A program made the position numbers and the translations under genes. From Marinimicrobium sp038419845 (GTDB lineage: Bacteria > Pseudomonadota > Gammaproteobacteria > Pseudomonadales > Cellvibrionaceae), in the NCBI RefSeq assembly GCF_038419845.1, contig NZ_JBCAQT010000013.1, forward strand, positions 1 to 64,000: a DNA stretch of 64,000 nt. The letters are read 5' to 3'. Below the pieces are notes generated by a model, which saw only the letters and a list, made by a program, of their open reading frames with translations, was not told the origin of the DNA and ran no database searches. Shown piece after piece: positions 51,608-61,146 of the stretch (position 1 is the first letter of the stretch; each line of letters starts with the position of its first letter).

Positions 51608-52021
51608 ATGCGTCATCGTCATAGTGGCCGTCAACTGAATCGTAACAGCTCACACCGCAAAGCCATGTTTCGCAATATGACTGCGTCTCTGGTTGAGCAC
51701 GAGCTGATTAAAACCACCCTGCCCAAAGCGAAAGAGCTGCGTCGCGTTGCCGAGCCGCTCATCACTTTGGCCAAAAAGGACAGCGTATCCAATCGTCGTC
51801 TGGCATTTAGCCGTCTGCGTGATAAAGAAGCCGTCGGCAAATTGTTCAGCGAATTGGGTCCGCGCTACGAAGCACGTCCGGGTGGATACATTCGTATTCT
51901 CAAATGTGGATACCGCACCGGCGACAAGGCCCCAATGGCCTACGTCGAGCTGGTAGACCGTCCGCAGGTTGAGCAGGTGGAAGAAGAGGTGTCCAACACC
52001 CCGGAAGCCGCCGAGCAGTGA
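51608..52021 (+). CDS. rplQ: 50S ribosomal protein L17
   Basis: 50S protein near the tunnel exit; end of the alpha operon. 137 aa. MRHRHSGRQLNRNSSHRKAM and ILKCGYRTGDKAPMAYVELVDR, followed by a Glu-rich tail. 81 bases after rpoA. Confidence 0.98.
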   Translation: MRHRHSGRQLNRNSSHRKAMFRNMTASLVEHELIKTTLPKAKELRRVAEPLITLAKKDSVSNRRLAFSRLRDKEAVGKLFSELGPRYEARPGGYIRILKCGYRTGDKAPMAYVELVDRPQVEQVEEEVSNTPEAAEQ

Positions 52022-52065
52022 GTCAGCTGGGCCGGTGTCCCGGCTCACTGAAACACTGACATCAC

Positions 52066-52094
52066 AAAAAGCCAGGCCTTGTGCCTGGCTTTTT
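52066..52094. terminator. Bidirectional terminator between rplQ and uvrA
   Basis: AAAAAGCCAGGC and GCCTGGCTTTTT flank a 5-nt loop, giving a T run on either strand. It serves both the alpha operon and the convergent uvrA gene. Confidence 0.92.
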
Positions 52095-52140
52095 GCGTGT
52101 TGGGGCTTGCCGCACGGCCTGCTGGCCGTGCGAAGGGTGA

Positions 52141-54990
52141 TTACCCGGCCTGTTTGCGGGCGGTATTGGCGTCGAGCATGGGCTTCAGGAAGCGCCCGGT
52201 GTGGGAGTGTTCCAGCTGGGCCACCTGTTCGGGTGTTCCCGTGGCAATGATCTCCCCACCACCGGAACCCCCCTCGGGTCCGAGATCAATCAGCCAGTCG
52301 GCGGTTTTGATCACATCCAGGTTATGCTCGATCACGACCACGGTATTGCCGTGATCTCTCAGGCGGTGCAGTACGGTCAGCAACTGCTCGATATCGTAGA
52401 AGTGCAGGCCGGTGGTAGGCTCATCCAGAATGTACAGGGTCTGGCCGGTATCGCGCTTGGAGAGCTCACGGGACAGCTTCACCCGTTGCGCCTCACCCCC
52501 GGAGAGGGTGGTGGCCGCCTGCCCCAGATGGATGTAGGACAGCCCCACATCCATCAGTGTCTGCAGGCGGTTGGCGATGGCGGGGATGGCATCGAAGAAG
52601 GTGCGCGCCTCTTCGACTGTGAGCTCCAGAACCTCATGAATGTTTTTGCCCTTGTACCTTACTTCCAGCGTCTCGCGGTTGTAGCGCTTGCCCTTGCAGA
52701 CGTCACAGGGCACGAATACATCCGGCAGGAAGTGCATTTCCACCTTGGTCACGCCATCCCCCTGACAGGCCTCACAGCGACCACCCCGAACGTTGAAGCT
52801 GAACCGTCCCGGCTTGTAGCCGCGCGAGCGGGCTTCCTGCGTACCGGCGAACAGCTCGCGGATGGGGGTAAAAATGCCCGTGTAGGTCGCGGGGTTGGAG
52901 CGCGGGGTGCGTCCGATCGGGCTCTGGTCGATATCGACACATTTGTCGAACAGCTCCAGTCCTTCCACGCTCTCGTAGGGGGCCGCCTTGAGGGTAGTGG
53001 CGCCGTTGAGTTCAGTGGCCGCCAGCGGATGCAGGGTGGCGTTGATCAGGGTGGACTTGCCCGAACCGGAAACACCAGTAACGCAGGTCATCAGACCGAC
53101 GGGCAGCTCCATGGTGACGTTGCGCAGGTTGTTGCCGCTGGCACCGCTCAGACGCAGGACCCGTTCGGGATCGATCGGGCGCCGTTGCCCGGGAATCGCG
53201 ATCTCGCGTTTGCCGCTGAGGTACTCACCGGTTATGGAGCCGGGCGTCTGCATGATGGTGTTGACGTCGCCCTGGGCAATGATTTCGCCCCCGTGCACAC
53301 CCGCACCGGGGCCGATGTCAATGACGTGGTCCGCGTGACGGATGGCGTCTTCGTCGTGCTCCACCACGATCACGGTATTGCCGATATCGCGCAGGTGGTT
53401 GAGCGTGCGCAGTAAGCGCTCATTATCGCGCTGGTGCAGGCCAATGGAGGGCTCGTCCAGAATGTACATCACGCCCACGAGCCCGGCGCCGATCTGACTG
53501 GCCAGCCGTATACGCTGGGCCTCACCGCCCGACAGACTGTCGGCGCTGCGACTCAGGGTGAGGTAGTTAAGGCCCACATCCACCAGAAAGCGGAACCGCT
53601 CGCGCAGCTCTTTGAGGATCTTCTCGGCAATGCGGCCGCGGCTACCGGTGAACGTCAACTGACTGAAGTAGTCGTGGGCTCCCCCCACGGGCAGGTCGAC
53701 AATTTCGGGGAGGGTGCGCTCGTCGATGAAGACATTGCGAGCCTCCTCGCGCAAGCGACCACCACCGCAACTCGGGCAGGGTTGGCTGGACATGTATTTG
53801 GCGAGCTCTTCGCGTACCGAGGACGATTCCGTGTCCCGATAGCGCCGCTCCATGTTGGGCAATACCCCCTCAAAGCGATGGCGACGTTTGTACTGATCGC
53901 CGCGCTCGTTGATGTAGCTGAAGTCGATCTCCTCATCGCCCGAGCCGTAGAGCACGACCCGCCGATCGCGGGTCTTGAGCTCTTTCCAGGGTGTGTCGAT
54001 CTCAAACCCGTAGTGCTCGGCCAGTGAGTCGAGCATGTGATAGTAGTAGATGTTGCGCTGATCCCAGCCGCGAATCGCCCCGCTCGCCAGAGAGGCGTCC
54101 GGATTCTGCACCACACGAGCCTCGTCAAAAAACTGGTTCACGCCCAGGCCATCGCAGCTGGGGCAGGCCCCGGCGGGATTGTTGAATGAAAACAGGCGCG
54201 GCTCCAGCTCGGTCAGGCTGTAATCGCACACGGGACAGGCGTGTTTGGCGGAGAACATCTGGTCCTCCTGCTCGCCGTCCATGAAACTGATGCCCACCAG
54301 CCCCTCGGTCAGGTTGAGCGCCGTCTCGAACGACTCGGCCAGGCGGGTCTGCAGATCCGGGCGCACCTTGAAGCGGTCCACGACCACCTCAATCGTATGC
54401 TTCTTTTTCTTGTCCAGCTTGGGCAGGTCGTCCAGATCCACCAGCAGCTTGTCCACCCGCGCCCGAATGAAGCCCTCGCGCTTGAGCTGCTCAAAGATAT
54501 GTAAGTGCTCACCCTTGCGGTCGCGAATCACCGGCGCCATCAGCATCAACTTGGTGCCCTCGGGCAGCGCAAGGACCGAGTCGACCATTTCGCTGACGGT
54601 CTGGGCGCTCAGCGGCTCCCCGTGAATCGGGCAGCGCGGCTCCCCGACACGGGCGTACAGCAGGCGCAGATAGTCGTAGATTTCGGTGATGGTGCCCACG
54701 GTGGAGCGGGGGTTGTGGGACGTGGACTTCTGTTCGATGGAGATGGCCGGACTCAGGCCTTCGACATGATCCACGTCGGGCTTTTCCATCATGGAAAGGA
54801 ATTGCCGGGCGTAGGTGGACAGTGATTCCACGTAGCGCCGCTGGCCCTCGGCGTAGAGGGTATCAAAGGCGAGTGACGACTTTCCCGAACCGGACAGGCC
54901 GGTAATGACCACCAGTTTGTCCCGGGGAATGTCCAGATCGATGTTCTTCAGATTGTGGGTGCGGGCCCCGCGAACCAGAATCGTGTCCAT
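52141..54990 (-). CDS. uvrA: Excinuclease ABC subunit A
   Basis: Damage-recognition ATPase of nucleotide excision repair. 949 aa from ATG 54990 (MDTILVRGARTHNLKNIDL), with GGGAGAG upstream; an earlier in-frame start was not used. Two ABC modules: first Walker A GLSGSGKS at 31-38, second GVSGSGKST; zinc fingers around CPVCDYSL...CPSCDGLG and CEACQGDG...CDVCKG; signature SLSGGEAQRIRLA and TLSGGEAQRVKLS. A -10 TATAAT lies at 55025-55020 on the minus strand. No LexA box was found upstream, unlike in E. coli. Confidence 0.98.
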   Translation of the reverse strand: MDTILVRGARTHNLKNIDLDIPRDKLVVITGLSGSGKSSLAFDTLYAEGQRRYVESLSTYARQFLSMMEKPDVDHVEGLSPAISIEQKSTSHNPRSTVGTITEIYDYLRLLYARVGEPRCPIHGEPLSAQTVSEMVDSVLALPEGTKLMLMAPVIRDRKGEHLHIFEQLKREGFIRARVDKLLVDLDDLPKLDKKKKHTIEVVVDRFKVRPDLQTRLAESFETALNLTEGLVGISFMDGEQEDQMFSAKHACPVCDYSLTELEPRLFSFNNPAGACPSCDGLGVNQFFDEARVVQNPDASLASGAIRGWDQRNIYYYHMLDSLAEHYGFEIDTPWKELKTRDRRVVLYGSGDEEIDFSYINERGDQYKRRHRFEGVLPNMERRYRDTESSSVREELAKYMSSQPCPSCGGGRLREEARNVFIDERTLPEIVDLPVGGAHDYFSQLTFTGSRGRIAEKILKELRERFRFLVDVGLNYLTLSRSADSLSGGEAQRIRLASQIGAGLVGVMYILDEPSIGLHQRDNERLLRTLNHLRDIGNTVIVVEHDEDAIRHADHVIDIGPGAGVHGGEIIAQGDVNTIMQTPGSITGEYLSGKREIAIPGQRRPIDPERVLRLSGASGNNLRNVTMELPVGLMTCVTGVSGSGKSTLINATLHPLAATELNGATTLKAAPYESVEGLELFDKCVDIDQSPIGRTPRSNPATYTGIFTPIRELFAGTQEARSRGYKPGRFSFNVRGGRCEACQGDGVTKVEMHFLPDVFVPCDVCKGKRYNRETLEVRYKGKNIHEVLELTVEEARTFFDAIPAIANRLQTLMDVGLSYIHLGQAATTLSGGEAQRVKLSRELSKRDTGQTLYILDEPTTGLHFYDIEQLLTVLHRLRDHGNTVVVIEHNLDVIKTADWLIDLGPEGGSGGGEIIATGTPEQVAQLEHSHTGRFLKPMLDANTARKQAG

Positions 54991-55146
54991 TGTCTCTCCC
55001 GAAACGATCAAAACCCGACATTATACGCATTTCACCCCCGGCCCGGTCATCGGTGTGCAAACGAATTCTGTTTCGGCCGTGATGCCGCAGCGGCTGAGCG
55101 TGATGGAAGACTGTTCGAGAAGAAAAGGAATGGTCTCTGCCTGTGG

Positions 55147-55194
55147 TAGAATCCGGCTCCCTTTTATTAATGCCTGAAGCCGGGAGCCGTTTTT
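55147..55194 (+). promoter_or_regulatory. Leader of the YajR-like gene with RBS-sequestering hairpin
   Basis: -10 candidate TAGAAT (55147-55152) without a good -35. GGCTCCC (55155-55161) pairs with GGGAGCC (55182-55188), which contains the GGGAG ribosome binding site, and a TTTTT run follows that includes part of the TTG start. It could limit translation or terminate; the transcript start position decides whether the left arm is present. Confidence 0.45.
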
Positions 55195-56563
55195 GCTGAC
55201 CGCCACTATCCCATTTGAGCGCCGCACCGTGGTATCGCTCGCGCTACTGTATGCCTTCCGCATGCTCGGGCTGTTTATGGTGCTGCCCGTGCTCATGCTC
55301 TACGGCGACGACTACCGCCATGCCACGCCCATGCTGTTGGGCCTGGCGCTGGGGGCCTACGGGTTCAGCCAGGCGCTACTGCAGATTCCCTTTGGCATCC
55401 TCTCCGATCGTATCGGTCGCAAGCCGGTCATCGCCGCCGGTTTGTTAGTGTTCACTATCGGCAGCGTGGTCGCCGCGCAGGCCGATACGGTGTACGAATT
55501 GGTGCTGGGTCGACTGCTGCAGGGCGGTGGAGCGATTGCCGGGGCGGTGATGGCGCTGCTGGCGGATCTCACCGCCGAGGAGAATCGCACCAAAGCCATG
55601 GCGACAATAGGCGCGGCCATCGGCGCGTCCTTCTCGCTCGCGCTGGTGATTGGCCCCCTGCTGGCGGCCTGGGGTGGCATGTCGGCCATCTTCTGGCTGA
55701 CGTCGCTTCTGGGCCTGGTGGGGCTCTGGGTGCTCTGGGCCCTGGTGCCGACGGTTCAGCGCCCACCCCGGCGGCGACGCGACGTGGGCGCCGTGCCGGA
55801 GCTGATCCGGCAGGTGTTGGCCAACCGGGAGCTGCTCAGGCTCAACTTTGGCATCTTTGTGCTGCATTTTGTGCTCATGGCCGCGTTTCTGGTGCTGCCG
55901 GGCATGCTCGAGCAGGATCTGGGGCGGGCCCGCGAAGACCACTGGTACGTCTACCTGCCCCTGCTGGCGGGGGCTTTCGTGGCGATGCTGCCGTTCATCA
56001 TTCTGGCTGAGAAGCACCGGCGGATGAAGCCGGTGTTTCTCGGGGCGATTGCGCTGCTGGGCGCCTGCCTGCTGGCGCTCAACTTACCCCCCTCTCCGGT
56101 GCTGGTTCTGACCCTGCTGTTTTTCTTTTTCATGGCGTTCAACCTGCTGGAGGCGACGCTGCCCTCGCTGGTGAGCAAAACCGCGCCGGCGGGCGGCAAG
56201 GGCACGGCCACCAGCATTTACGCCAGCTGTCAGTTTTTTGGAGCCTTTGTCGGGGGTGCCCTCGGGGGGCTGTTGCTGCAGTGGTGGGGCGATTCGGCCC
56301 TGCTGGTTCTGGCGGCGCTCCTGTCGCTGGCCTGGGGCTTGATCGCCCTCTGGATGCGCCCGCCCCGCTATCTGGCGAGCGTGTTGATTCCCTTGCACGG
56401 GCGCGTGAGCGAGGAGTTCAGTGAGCGTCTGGCGGAAGTGCCCGGCGTTGAAGAGGTGGTGGTAGTGGAGAGTGAAGGCACGGCCTACCTGAAAGTCGAC
56501 CCGCGTCGTGTGGATCGTCATCAACTGACCGAGATTGCCGAACAGTGCGTGATCCCGCGATGA
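55193..56563 (+). CDS. YajR-like MFS efflux transporter with C-terminal ferredoxin-like domain
   Basis: Inner-membrane drug/proton antiporter type protein, 456 aa (YajR of E. coli has 454). Twelve hydrophobic segments with motif A SDRIGRKP at 71-78 (proton coupling). About 65 C-terminal residues (FSERLAEVPGVEEVVVVESE) look like the small ferredoxin-like YAM domain of YajR. Start is TTG 55193 with GGGAG before it. The position between uvrA and ssb matches pseudomonads. Substrate unknown. Confidence 0.85.
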   Translation: MLTATIPFERRTVVSLALLYAFRMLGLFMVLPVLMLYGDDYRHATPMLLGLALGAYGFSQALLQIPFGILSDRIGRKPVIAAGLLVFTIGSVVAAQADTVYELVLGRLLQGGGAIAGAVMALLADLTAEENRTKAMATIGAAIGASFSLALVIGPLLAAWGGMSAIFWLTSLLGLVGLWVLWALVPTVQRPPRRRRDVGAVPELIRQVLANRELLRLNFGIFVLHFVLMAAFLVLPGMLEQDLGRAREDHWYVYLPLLAGAFVAMLPFIILAEKHRRMKPVFLGAIALLGACLLALNLPPSPVLVLTLLFFFFMAFNLLEATLPSLVSKTAPAGGKGTATSIYASCQFFGAFVGGALGGLLLQWWGDSALLVLAALLSLAWGLIALWMRPPRYLASVLIPLHGRVSEEFSERLAEVPGVEEVVVVESEGTAYLKVDPRRVDRHQLTEIAEQCVIPR

Positions 56564-56626
56564 CAGCTACCGTCGGCTGGTGTATCCTGACGGCCATTCT
56601 GATCGATCACAATTTAGGAGAAAACC

Positions 56627-57175
56627 ATGGCTCGGGGAATCAACAAAGTCATCCTCATAGGCAATCTGGGCGCCGACCCGGAAACCCGCTATATGCCCTC
56701 CGGTGGGGCGGTGACCAACGTCAATCTGGCGACCAGTGAGCAGTGGAAAGACAAGCAGACCGGTCAGCCCCAGGAGCGGACCGAGTGGCACCGGGTGGTG
56801 TTTTTCAACCGGCTGGCCGAAATTGCCGGTGAATACCTGAAGAAGGGCAGCAAAGTGTACATCGAGGGCTCGCTGCGTACCCGCAAGTGGCAGGGTCAGG
56901 ACGGCCAGGATCGCTACACCACTGAGATCGTCGCCGGTGAGATGCAGATGCTCGATGGCCGCGGCGGTAGCAATGACAATGCCGGTTACGGTGGCGGCTA
57001 CGGCAACCAGCCCGCTCAGCAGGGGCCCAGCAATGACTATGGCAGCAATGCGCCGCAAGGTGGCCAGGGCCAGGGTTATGGGCAGGGTCAAGGGCAGGGC
57101 GGCAACCAGCCGCAGCAGCCCCCTCAGCAGCCCGCCGGCGGCTTCGACAGCTTTGATGACGACATTCCCTTTTAG
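56627..57175 (+). CDS. ssb: Single-stranded DNA-binding protein
   Basis: Tetrameric ssDNA binder that recruits repair and replication proteins. 182 aa. OB fold 1-112 (ARGINKVILIGNLGADPETR, WHRVVFFNRLAEIAGEYL), a Gly/Gln/Pro-rich linker and the acidic tip DDDIPF at the end. ATG with TTAGGAG. Transcribed in the same direction as the MFS gene; uvrA and ssb are close, as in E. coli. Confidence 0.98.
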   Translation: MARGINKVILIGNLGADPETRYMPSGGAVTNVNLATSEQWKDKQTGQPQERTEWHRVVFFNRLAEIAGEYLKKGSKVYIEGSLRTRKWQGQDGQDRYTTEIVAGEMQMLDGRGGSNDNAGYGGGYGNQPAQQGPSNDYGSNAPQGGQGQGYGQGQGQGGNQPQQPPQQPAGGFDSFDDDIPF

Positions 57176-57195
57176 AAAGCCGGTCTGACTCTCTT

Positions 57196-58059
57196 TTGAA
57201 ACTGCTGTTGACTGATGTTTCCAACCCCCTGGGGCGTGCGCTTGAGCACGAGCTGGAGCGCGAGGCCTTCAGCCTGGTGACCTCCGGGCCCGACGCGCTC
57301 GACTGGCACAGTGCGAGCGCGGTGGCCGACTATATCCAGGATTTGCGCCCGGGCCTGGTCATCAACACACTGGGCTGGTCGGATTTGCCCGATGTGGGCG
57401 AACGGACACTCCAGCAGGCCGCGGCGGCCGGACTGGGGCGTGCCTGCCAGCCCGGCGGAACCCCCGTGTTGCAGTTTTCCAGCTATCGCGTATTCGGTGG
57501 CGACAATAAAAGCAGTCACAGCGAGCGCGACGAACCCAACCCCCAGAGTGACACCGGCCGGGCCTGGCTTGCTGCCGAGCAGGCACTGGAGGCCAACCTG
57601 CCGCAGAGGCTGATTTTGCGCCTGAGCTGGCTACTGGACAGTCACGGCGACAACCTGCTGACCCGCCTGCTGACTCAGCTGTACTCCAGCGAGGCGGTCA
57701 TGGTGAATGCCCGGCTGAGAGGGGCGCCCACGGCTCTGTCAGACGTGGCCCGGGTGGCGGTAGCGCTGGTGAAGCAGGTCAGCTGTGGCGCGGAAAACTG
57801 GGGGACCCTCCACTATTGCAGCACTGGTGCCTGCTCGCAGGCGGAACTGGCGGCCCAGGTGGTCGACGTGTTGCGCCAGTTGGAGGCGTTGCCCGCCGAG
57901 CCCATGCTGACCCGACTGGATTCGTTGCCTGAGGATGAACCGGTGAGCGCGGTGCTCAGCTGTCGGCGGGTGCGGGACAATTTTGGCGTGCAGACCCGAT
58001 CATGGGAACCGAGTCTGGTTCCCATGATCAAGCAGTGGCTGCATCAGAACAGAGATTAG
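57196..58059 (+). CDS. RmlD/SDR-family sugar-nucleotide protein with degenerate active site
   Basis: 287 aa, TTG start at 57196, 20 bases after ssb. The overall pattern is that of dTDP-4-dehydrorhamnose reductases (LVINTLGWSDLP, VLQFSSYRVFGG, LILRLSWLLDSHG, GTLHYCSTGACSQAELA). However, the N-terminal GxxGxxG has become DVSNPLG, keeping only the last glycine (G13). The catalytic YxxxK appears as T120-G-R-A-W124. Reductase activity is therefore doubtful. It could be a non-catalytic binding protein; function unknown. Confidence 0.75.
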   Translation: MKLLLTDVSNPLGRALEHELEREAFSLVTSGPDALDWHSASAVADYIQDLRPGLVINTLGWSDLPDVGERTLQQAAAAGLGRACQPGGTPVLQFSSYRVFGGDNKSSHSERDEPNPQSDTGRAWLAAEQALEANLPQRLILRLSWLLDSHGDNLLTRLLTQLYSSEAVMVNARLRGAPTALSDVARVAVALVKQVSCGAENWGTLHYCSTGACSQAELAAQVVDVLRQLEALPAEPMLTRLDSLPEDEPVSAVLSCRRVRDNFGVQTRSWEPSLVPMIKQWLHQNRD

Positions 58060-58071
58060 CCGCTGGCTGGT

Positions 58072-59283
58072 TTAGATCCGCTGGAAAATCAGGCAGGCGT
58101 TCGTCCCGCCAAAACCAAAGCTGTTGGACATGACGCGCTCGAGCTTCACGTTGTCCCGACGCTCGGTCACGATCGGCAGACCTTCGGCTTCATCATCCAG
58201 CTGATCGATATTCGCCGAGGCGCAGATAAAGTCGTTCTGCATCATCAGCAGGCTGTAGATGGCCTCCTGTACGCCGGTCGCGCCCAGAGAATGCCCGGTC
58301 AGCGATTTGGTGGAGCTGATGGCCGGAATCTTGTCGCTGAAGGTGGCGCGCACGGCCTTGAGCTCGGCCAGGTCGCCGACGGGGGTGCTGGTGCCGTGGG
58401 AGTTGATGTAGTCCACGGGGCCGTCGGTGGTGGCCAGCGCCTGCTTCATGCAGCGCTGAGCGCCCTCGCCCGAGGGGGCCACCATGTCGTAGCCGTCGGA
58501 ATTGGCGCCATAACCCACCAGCTCCGCGTAGATCTTCGCTCCGCGGGCCTTGGCGTGCTCGTACTCTTCCAGGACCAGGCAGCCGCCACCACCGGCGATG
58601 ACAAAGCCGTCGCGGCTGGCATCGTAGGCGCGGGAGGCCTTGTCCGGGGTATCGTTGTACTTGGTTGACAGCGCGCCCATGGCGTCAAACAGGCAGGTCA
58701 GTGACCAGTGCTCTTCCTCGCCACCGCCGGCAAAGACGATGTCCTGCTTGCCCAGCTGGATCTGCTCCATGGCGGTGCCGATACAGTGGGCGCTGGTGGC
58801 GCAGGCCGAGGAAATGGAGTAGTTCACGCCGCGGATCTTGAAGGGCGTCGCCAGGCAGGCCGAGGTGGTGCTGCCCATGGTCTGGGTCACCCGGTAGGGG
58901 CCTACGCGTTTGAGCCCTTTCTCGCGCAGCACATCGGCCGCCTCGACCAGGTTCTTGGATGAGGCGCCGCCGGAGCCCATGATGATCCCGGTGCGTTCGT
59001 TGGAAACCAGCGACTCATCCAGCCCGGCATCGGCAATGGCCTGATCCATGGAAATGTAGGCATAAGCGGCCGCGTCACCCATAAAGCGCAGCACCTTGCG
59101 ATCGATGCACTCTTTCAGGTCGATATCGATGGAGCCCGCCACCTGGCTGCGGAAGCCCATCTCGGCATAGGTTTCCTGGAATGTGATGCCGGAGCGGCCC
59201 TCGCGCAGTGCCTCAAGCACGGTGGCGATCTCATTACCTAAGCAGGACACGATGCCCATGCCGGTAACTACAACGCGTTTCAT
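58072..59283 (-). CDS. fabB: Beta-ketoacyl-ACP synthase I
   Basis: Elongates cis-unsaturated acyl-ACP in fatty acid synthesis. 403 aa (406 in E. coli). Catalytic C161 (SSACATSAH), H296 (NSHGTSTP) and H331 (SLTGHSLGA); glycine-rich end SNSFGFGGTNACL. It follows fabA by 139 bases; CATAAT in that gap may be part of an internal promoter. Convergent to the RmlD-like gene with only 12 bases between them. Confidence 0.97.
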   Translation of the reverse strand: MKRVVVTGMGIVSCLGNEIATVLEALREGRSGITFQETYAEMGFRSQVAGSIDIDLKECIDRKVLRFMGDAAAYAYISMDQAIADAGLDESLVSNERTGIIMGSGGASSKNLVEAADVLREKGLKRVGPYRVTQTMGSTTSACLATPFKIRGVNYSISSACATSAHCIGTAMEQIQLGKQDIVFAGGGEEEHWSLTCLFDAMGALSTKYNDTPDKASRAYDASRDGFVIAGGGGCLVLEEYEHAKARGAKIYAELVGYGANSDGYDMVAPSGEGAQRCMKQALATTDGPVDYINSHGTSTPVGDLAELKAVRATFSDKIPAISSTKSLTGHSLGATGVQEAIYSLLMMQNDFICASANIDQLDDEAEGLPIVTERRDNVKLERVMSNSFGFGGTNACLIFQRI

Positions 59284-59422
59284 AGGCTACCTCTTGATTC
59301 TCTCTGATTGTAGCGGAAGCTGTGGGCGCCATTATGCCACACAAATCAGCCGGTCGTTGACTGTGTTCGACCCCGCCCGACGCAGAAAGTTTAGCGTCAA
59401 ACCGGGGGGTCGCTGACGCGTT

Positions 59423-59947
59423 CTAGAACGAATCGGTGTTCTGAAACAGGCCAACCCGCAGGTCTTTGGCGAAGTAAATATCCTTGCCGTCCACGGAAAC
59501 GCGGCCATCGGCGATCCCCATGACCAGCTTGCGCTCGATCACACGTTTGAGGTTGATATGGTAGGTGATCTGCTTGGCGGTCGGCAGGATCTGGCCAGTG
59601 AACTTGACCTCACCGCAGCCCAGGGCCCGGCCCTTGCCGGGGTTTCCCTTCCAGCCCAGAAAGAAGCCTACCAGCTGCCACATGGCGTCCAGGCCCAGGC
59701 AGCCGGGCATGACCGGGTCACCGGGGAAGTGGCAATCGAAAAACCACAGATCTGGCGTGATGTCGAGCTCAGCGATGATCTCGCCTTTGCCGAATTCGCC
59801 GCCCGTTTCACTGATGTGAGCAATGCGGTCGAGCATCAGCATGTTGGGTACAGGGAGCTGCGCGTTTCCGGGACCAAACAGGCGGCCGTGGCCACACTCG
59901 AGCAGTTCGTCGCGGTTGTAGGCATTTTTCTGGGCAAAGGCGTTCAT
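59423..59947 (-). CDS. fabA: 3-hydroxydecanoyl-ACP dehydratase/isomerase
   Basis: Introduces the cis double bond at the ten-carbon stage, committing acyl chains to unsaturated fatty acids; works with FabB. 174 aa. Catalytic H73 in DCHFPGDPVMPG and D87 in GLDAMW, three residues later than H70/D84 in E. coli. GKGRALGCGEVKFTGQ is typical. The 203 bases between it and ispB show no gene; two GCGTCCGGA repeats lie there. Confidence 0.97.
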   Translation of the reverse strand: MNAFAQKNAYNRDELLECGHGRLFGPGNAQLPVPNMLMLDRIAHISETGGEFGKGEIIAELDITPDLWFFDCHFPGDPVMPGCLGLDAMWQLVGFFLGWKGNPGKGRALGCGEVKFTGQILPTAKQITYHINLKRVIERKLVMGIADGRVSVDGKDIYFAKDLRVGLFQNTDSF

Positions 59948-60150
59948 AGTTTCGGCTCGGTTCTCTCTAATTGGCTATTTGGCTGTTTGGCAAATCGGCG
60001 TCCGGACAGCGGCTCATCAGCGTCCGGAAGGCTATTCGGGTCGCAATTGGTGCGGCAAAGTTCGCCATTCTACCGACTGTGTGGAGCTTGTCTAGCGGGC
60101 TGTTCAAAATGTGGCCGCCGGTGTCACCACCAGTCTGGGGTGGCTATGCG

Positions 60151-61113
60151 CTAGTGGCTGCGTGCCAGGGCAAAATCGGCGACCTCGGCCATGGCCTGAG
60201 TGTAGCGGCTGTCCGGCAGCCCCGACAGCTGGGCCCGGGCACGCTCTACCTGCTTGTGGGCCCGGCCCAGGGTGTACTCCATGGCGCCGGTGGCGTTGAC
60301 GATTTCCAGCACCTGGGGCAACTGGCTGGCATCGCCCGAACGGATGGCGCTCGCGACCAGGCTGGATTGTTCCGGTGAACCGTTCTCCATGGCGTAGATG
60401 AGTGGCAGGGTGGGTTTGCCCTCGGCCAGATCATCCCCCACATTCTTGCCCAGCGTCTGCGCATCGCCCCGGTAGTCGAGGGCATCGTCCATCAGCTGGA
60501 ACGCCATGCCCACATGGTGGCCGTAGGCGCGCAGCGCTTTGCGCTGCGCTTTGGAGGCGTCACTCAACAGCGCAGCCACTTCACAGGCGGAGGCAAACAG
60601 GATGGCGGTTTTTTTGTCGATGACCGAGAAATAGTTCTCTTCGGTAACGGCGGGATCCTTGGCATTGACCAGCTGTTGGACTTCACCCTCGGCAATGCGG
60701 TTGGTGGTCTCGGACAGCACCGACATGATGTCCATGCGGCCGATGGCCACCATCATCTGAAAGGCGCGCGAGTACAGAAAGTCGCCCACCAGAACGGCGG
60801 GGGCGTTGCCCCACTGGGCGTTGGCGGTCAGCCGCCCGCGGCGCCGGTCGGAGGTGTCGACGACGTCGTCGTGGAGCAGGGTGGCGGTGTGGATGAATTC
60901 GATGATCGCGGCCAGGTCGAGGTGGTCGCGCCCTTGATAATCGAGCGCGCGGGTGGTGAGCAGAACCATGAGGGGCCGGAGCCGTTTGCCGCCGGCTTCA
61001 ATGAGGTAGTGGCCGATGTTTTCGACCAGTTCAACGTCGGAGTGCAGCTGTTCGAGTATGCGCTGGTTGACGGCTTCAAAGTCGTCGGCAACAACCTGAT
61101 GAAAAGGCAGCAT
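60151..61113 (-). CDS. ispB: Octaprenyl-type polyprenyl diphosphate synthase
   Basis: Makes the isoprenoid tail of ubiquinone from FPP and IPP. 320 aa (323 in E. coli). First Asp-rich motif LLHDDVVD (D82-D83-D86) followed by RRRG; second QLMDDALDY (D209-D210-D213). AGGKRLRP near residue 40 binds pyrophosphate. Chain length is not certain from sequence. The usual divergent neighbour rplU-rpmA-obg is absent. Confidence 0.96.
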   Translation of the reverse strand: MLPFHQVVADDFEAVNQRILEQLHSDVELVENIGHYLIEAGGKRLRPLMVLLTTRALDYQGRDHLDLAAIIEFIHTATLLHDDVVDTSDRRRGRLTANAQWGNAPAVLVGDFLYSRAFQMMVAIGRMDIMSVLSETTNRIAEGEVQQLVNAKDPAVTEENYFSVIDKKTAILFASACEVAALLSDASKAQRKALRAYGHHVGMAFQLMDDALDYRGDAQTLGKNVGDDLAEGKPTLPLIYAMENGSPEQSSLVASAIRSGDASQLPQVLEIVNATGAMEYTLGRAHKQVERARAQLSGLPDSRYTQAMAEVADFALARSH

Positions 61114-61146
61114 GGGGCTAGGGCTCTGTTACTGATAAGGAATGGC

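Noticed and set aside
54991..55192. LexA (SOS) box upstream of uvrA
   Set aside because: No CTG-N10-CAG palindrome of the known type was found on either strand, although uvrA and ssb are SOS genes elsewhere.
56564..56626. LexA (SOS) box upstream of ssb
   Set aside because: The short interval before ssb contains no LexA-type palindrome.
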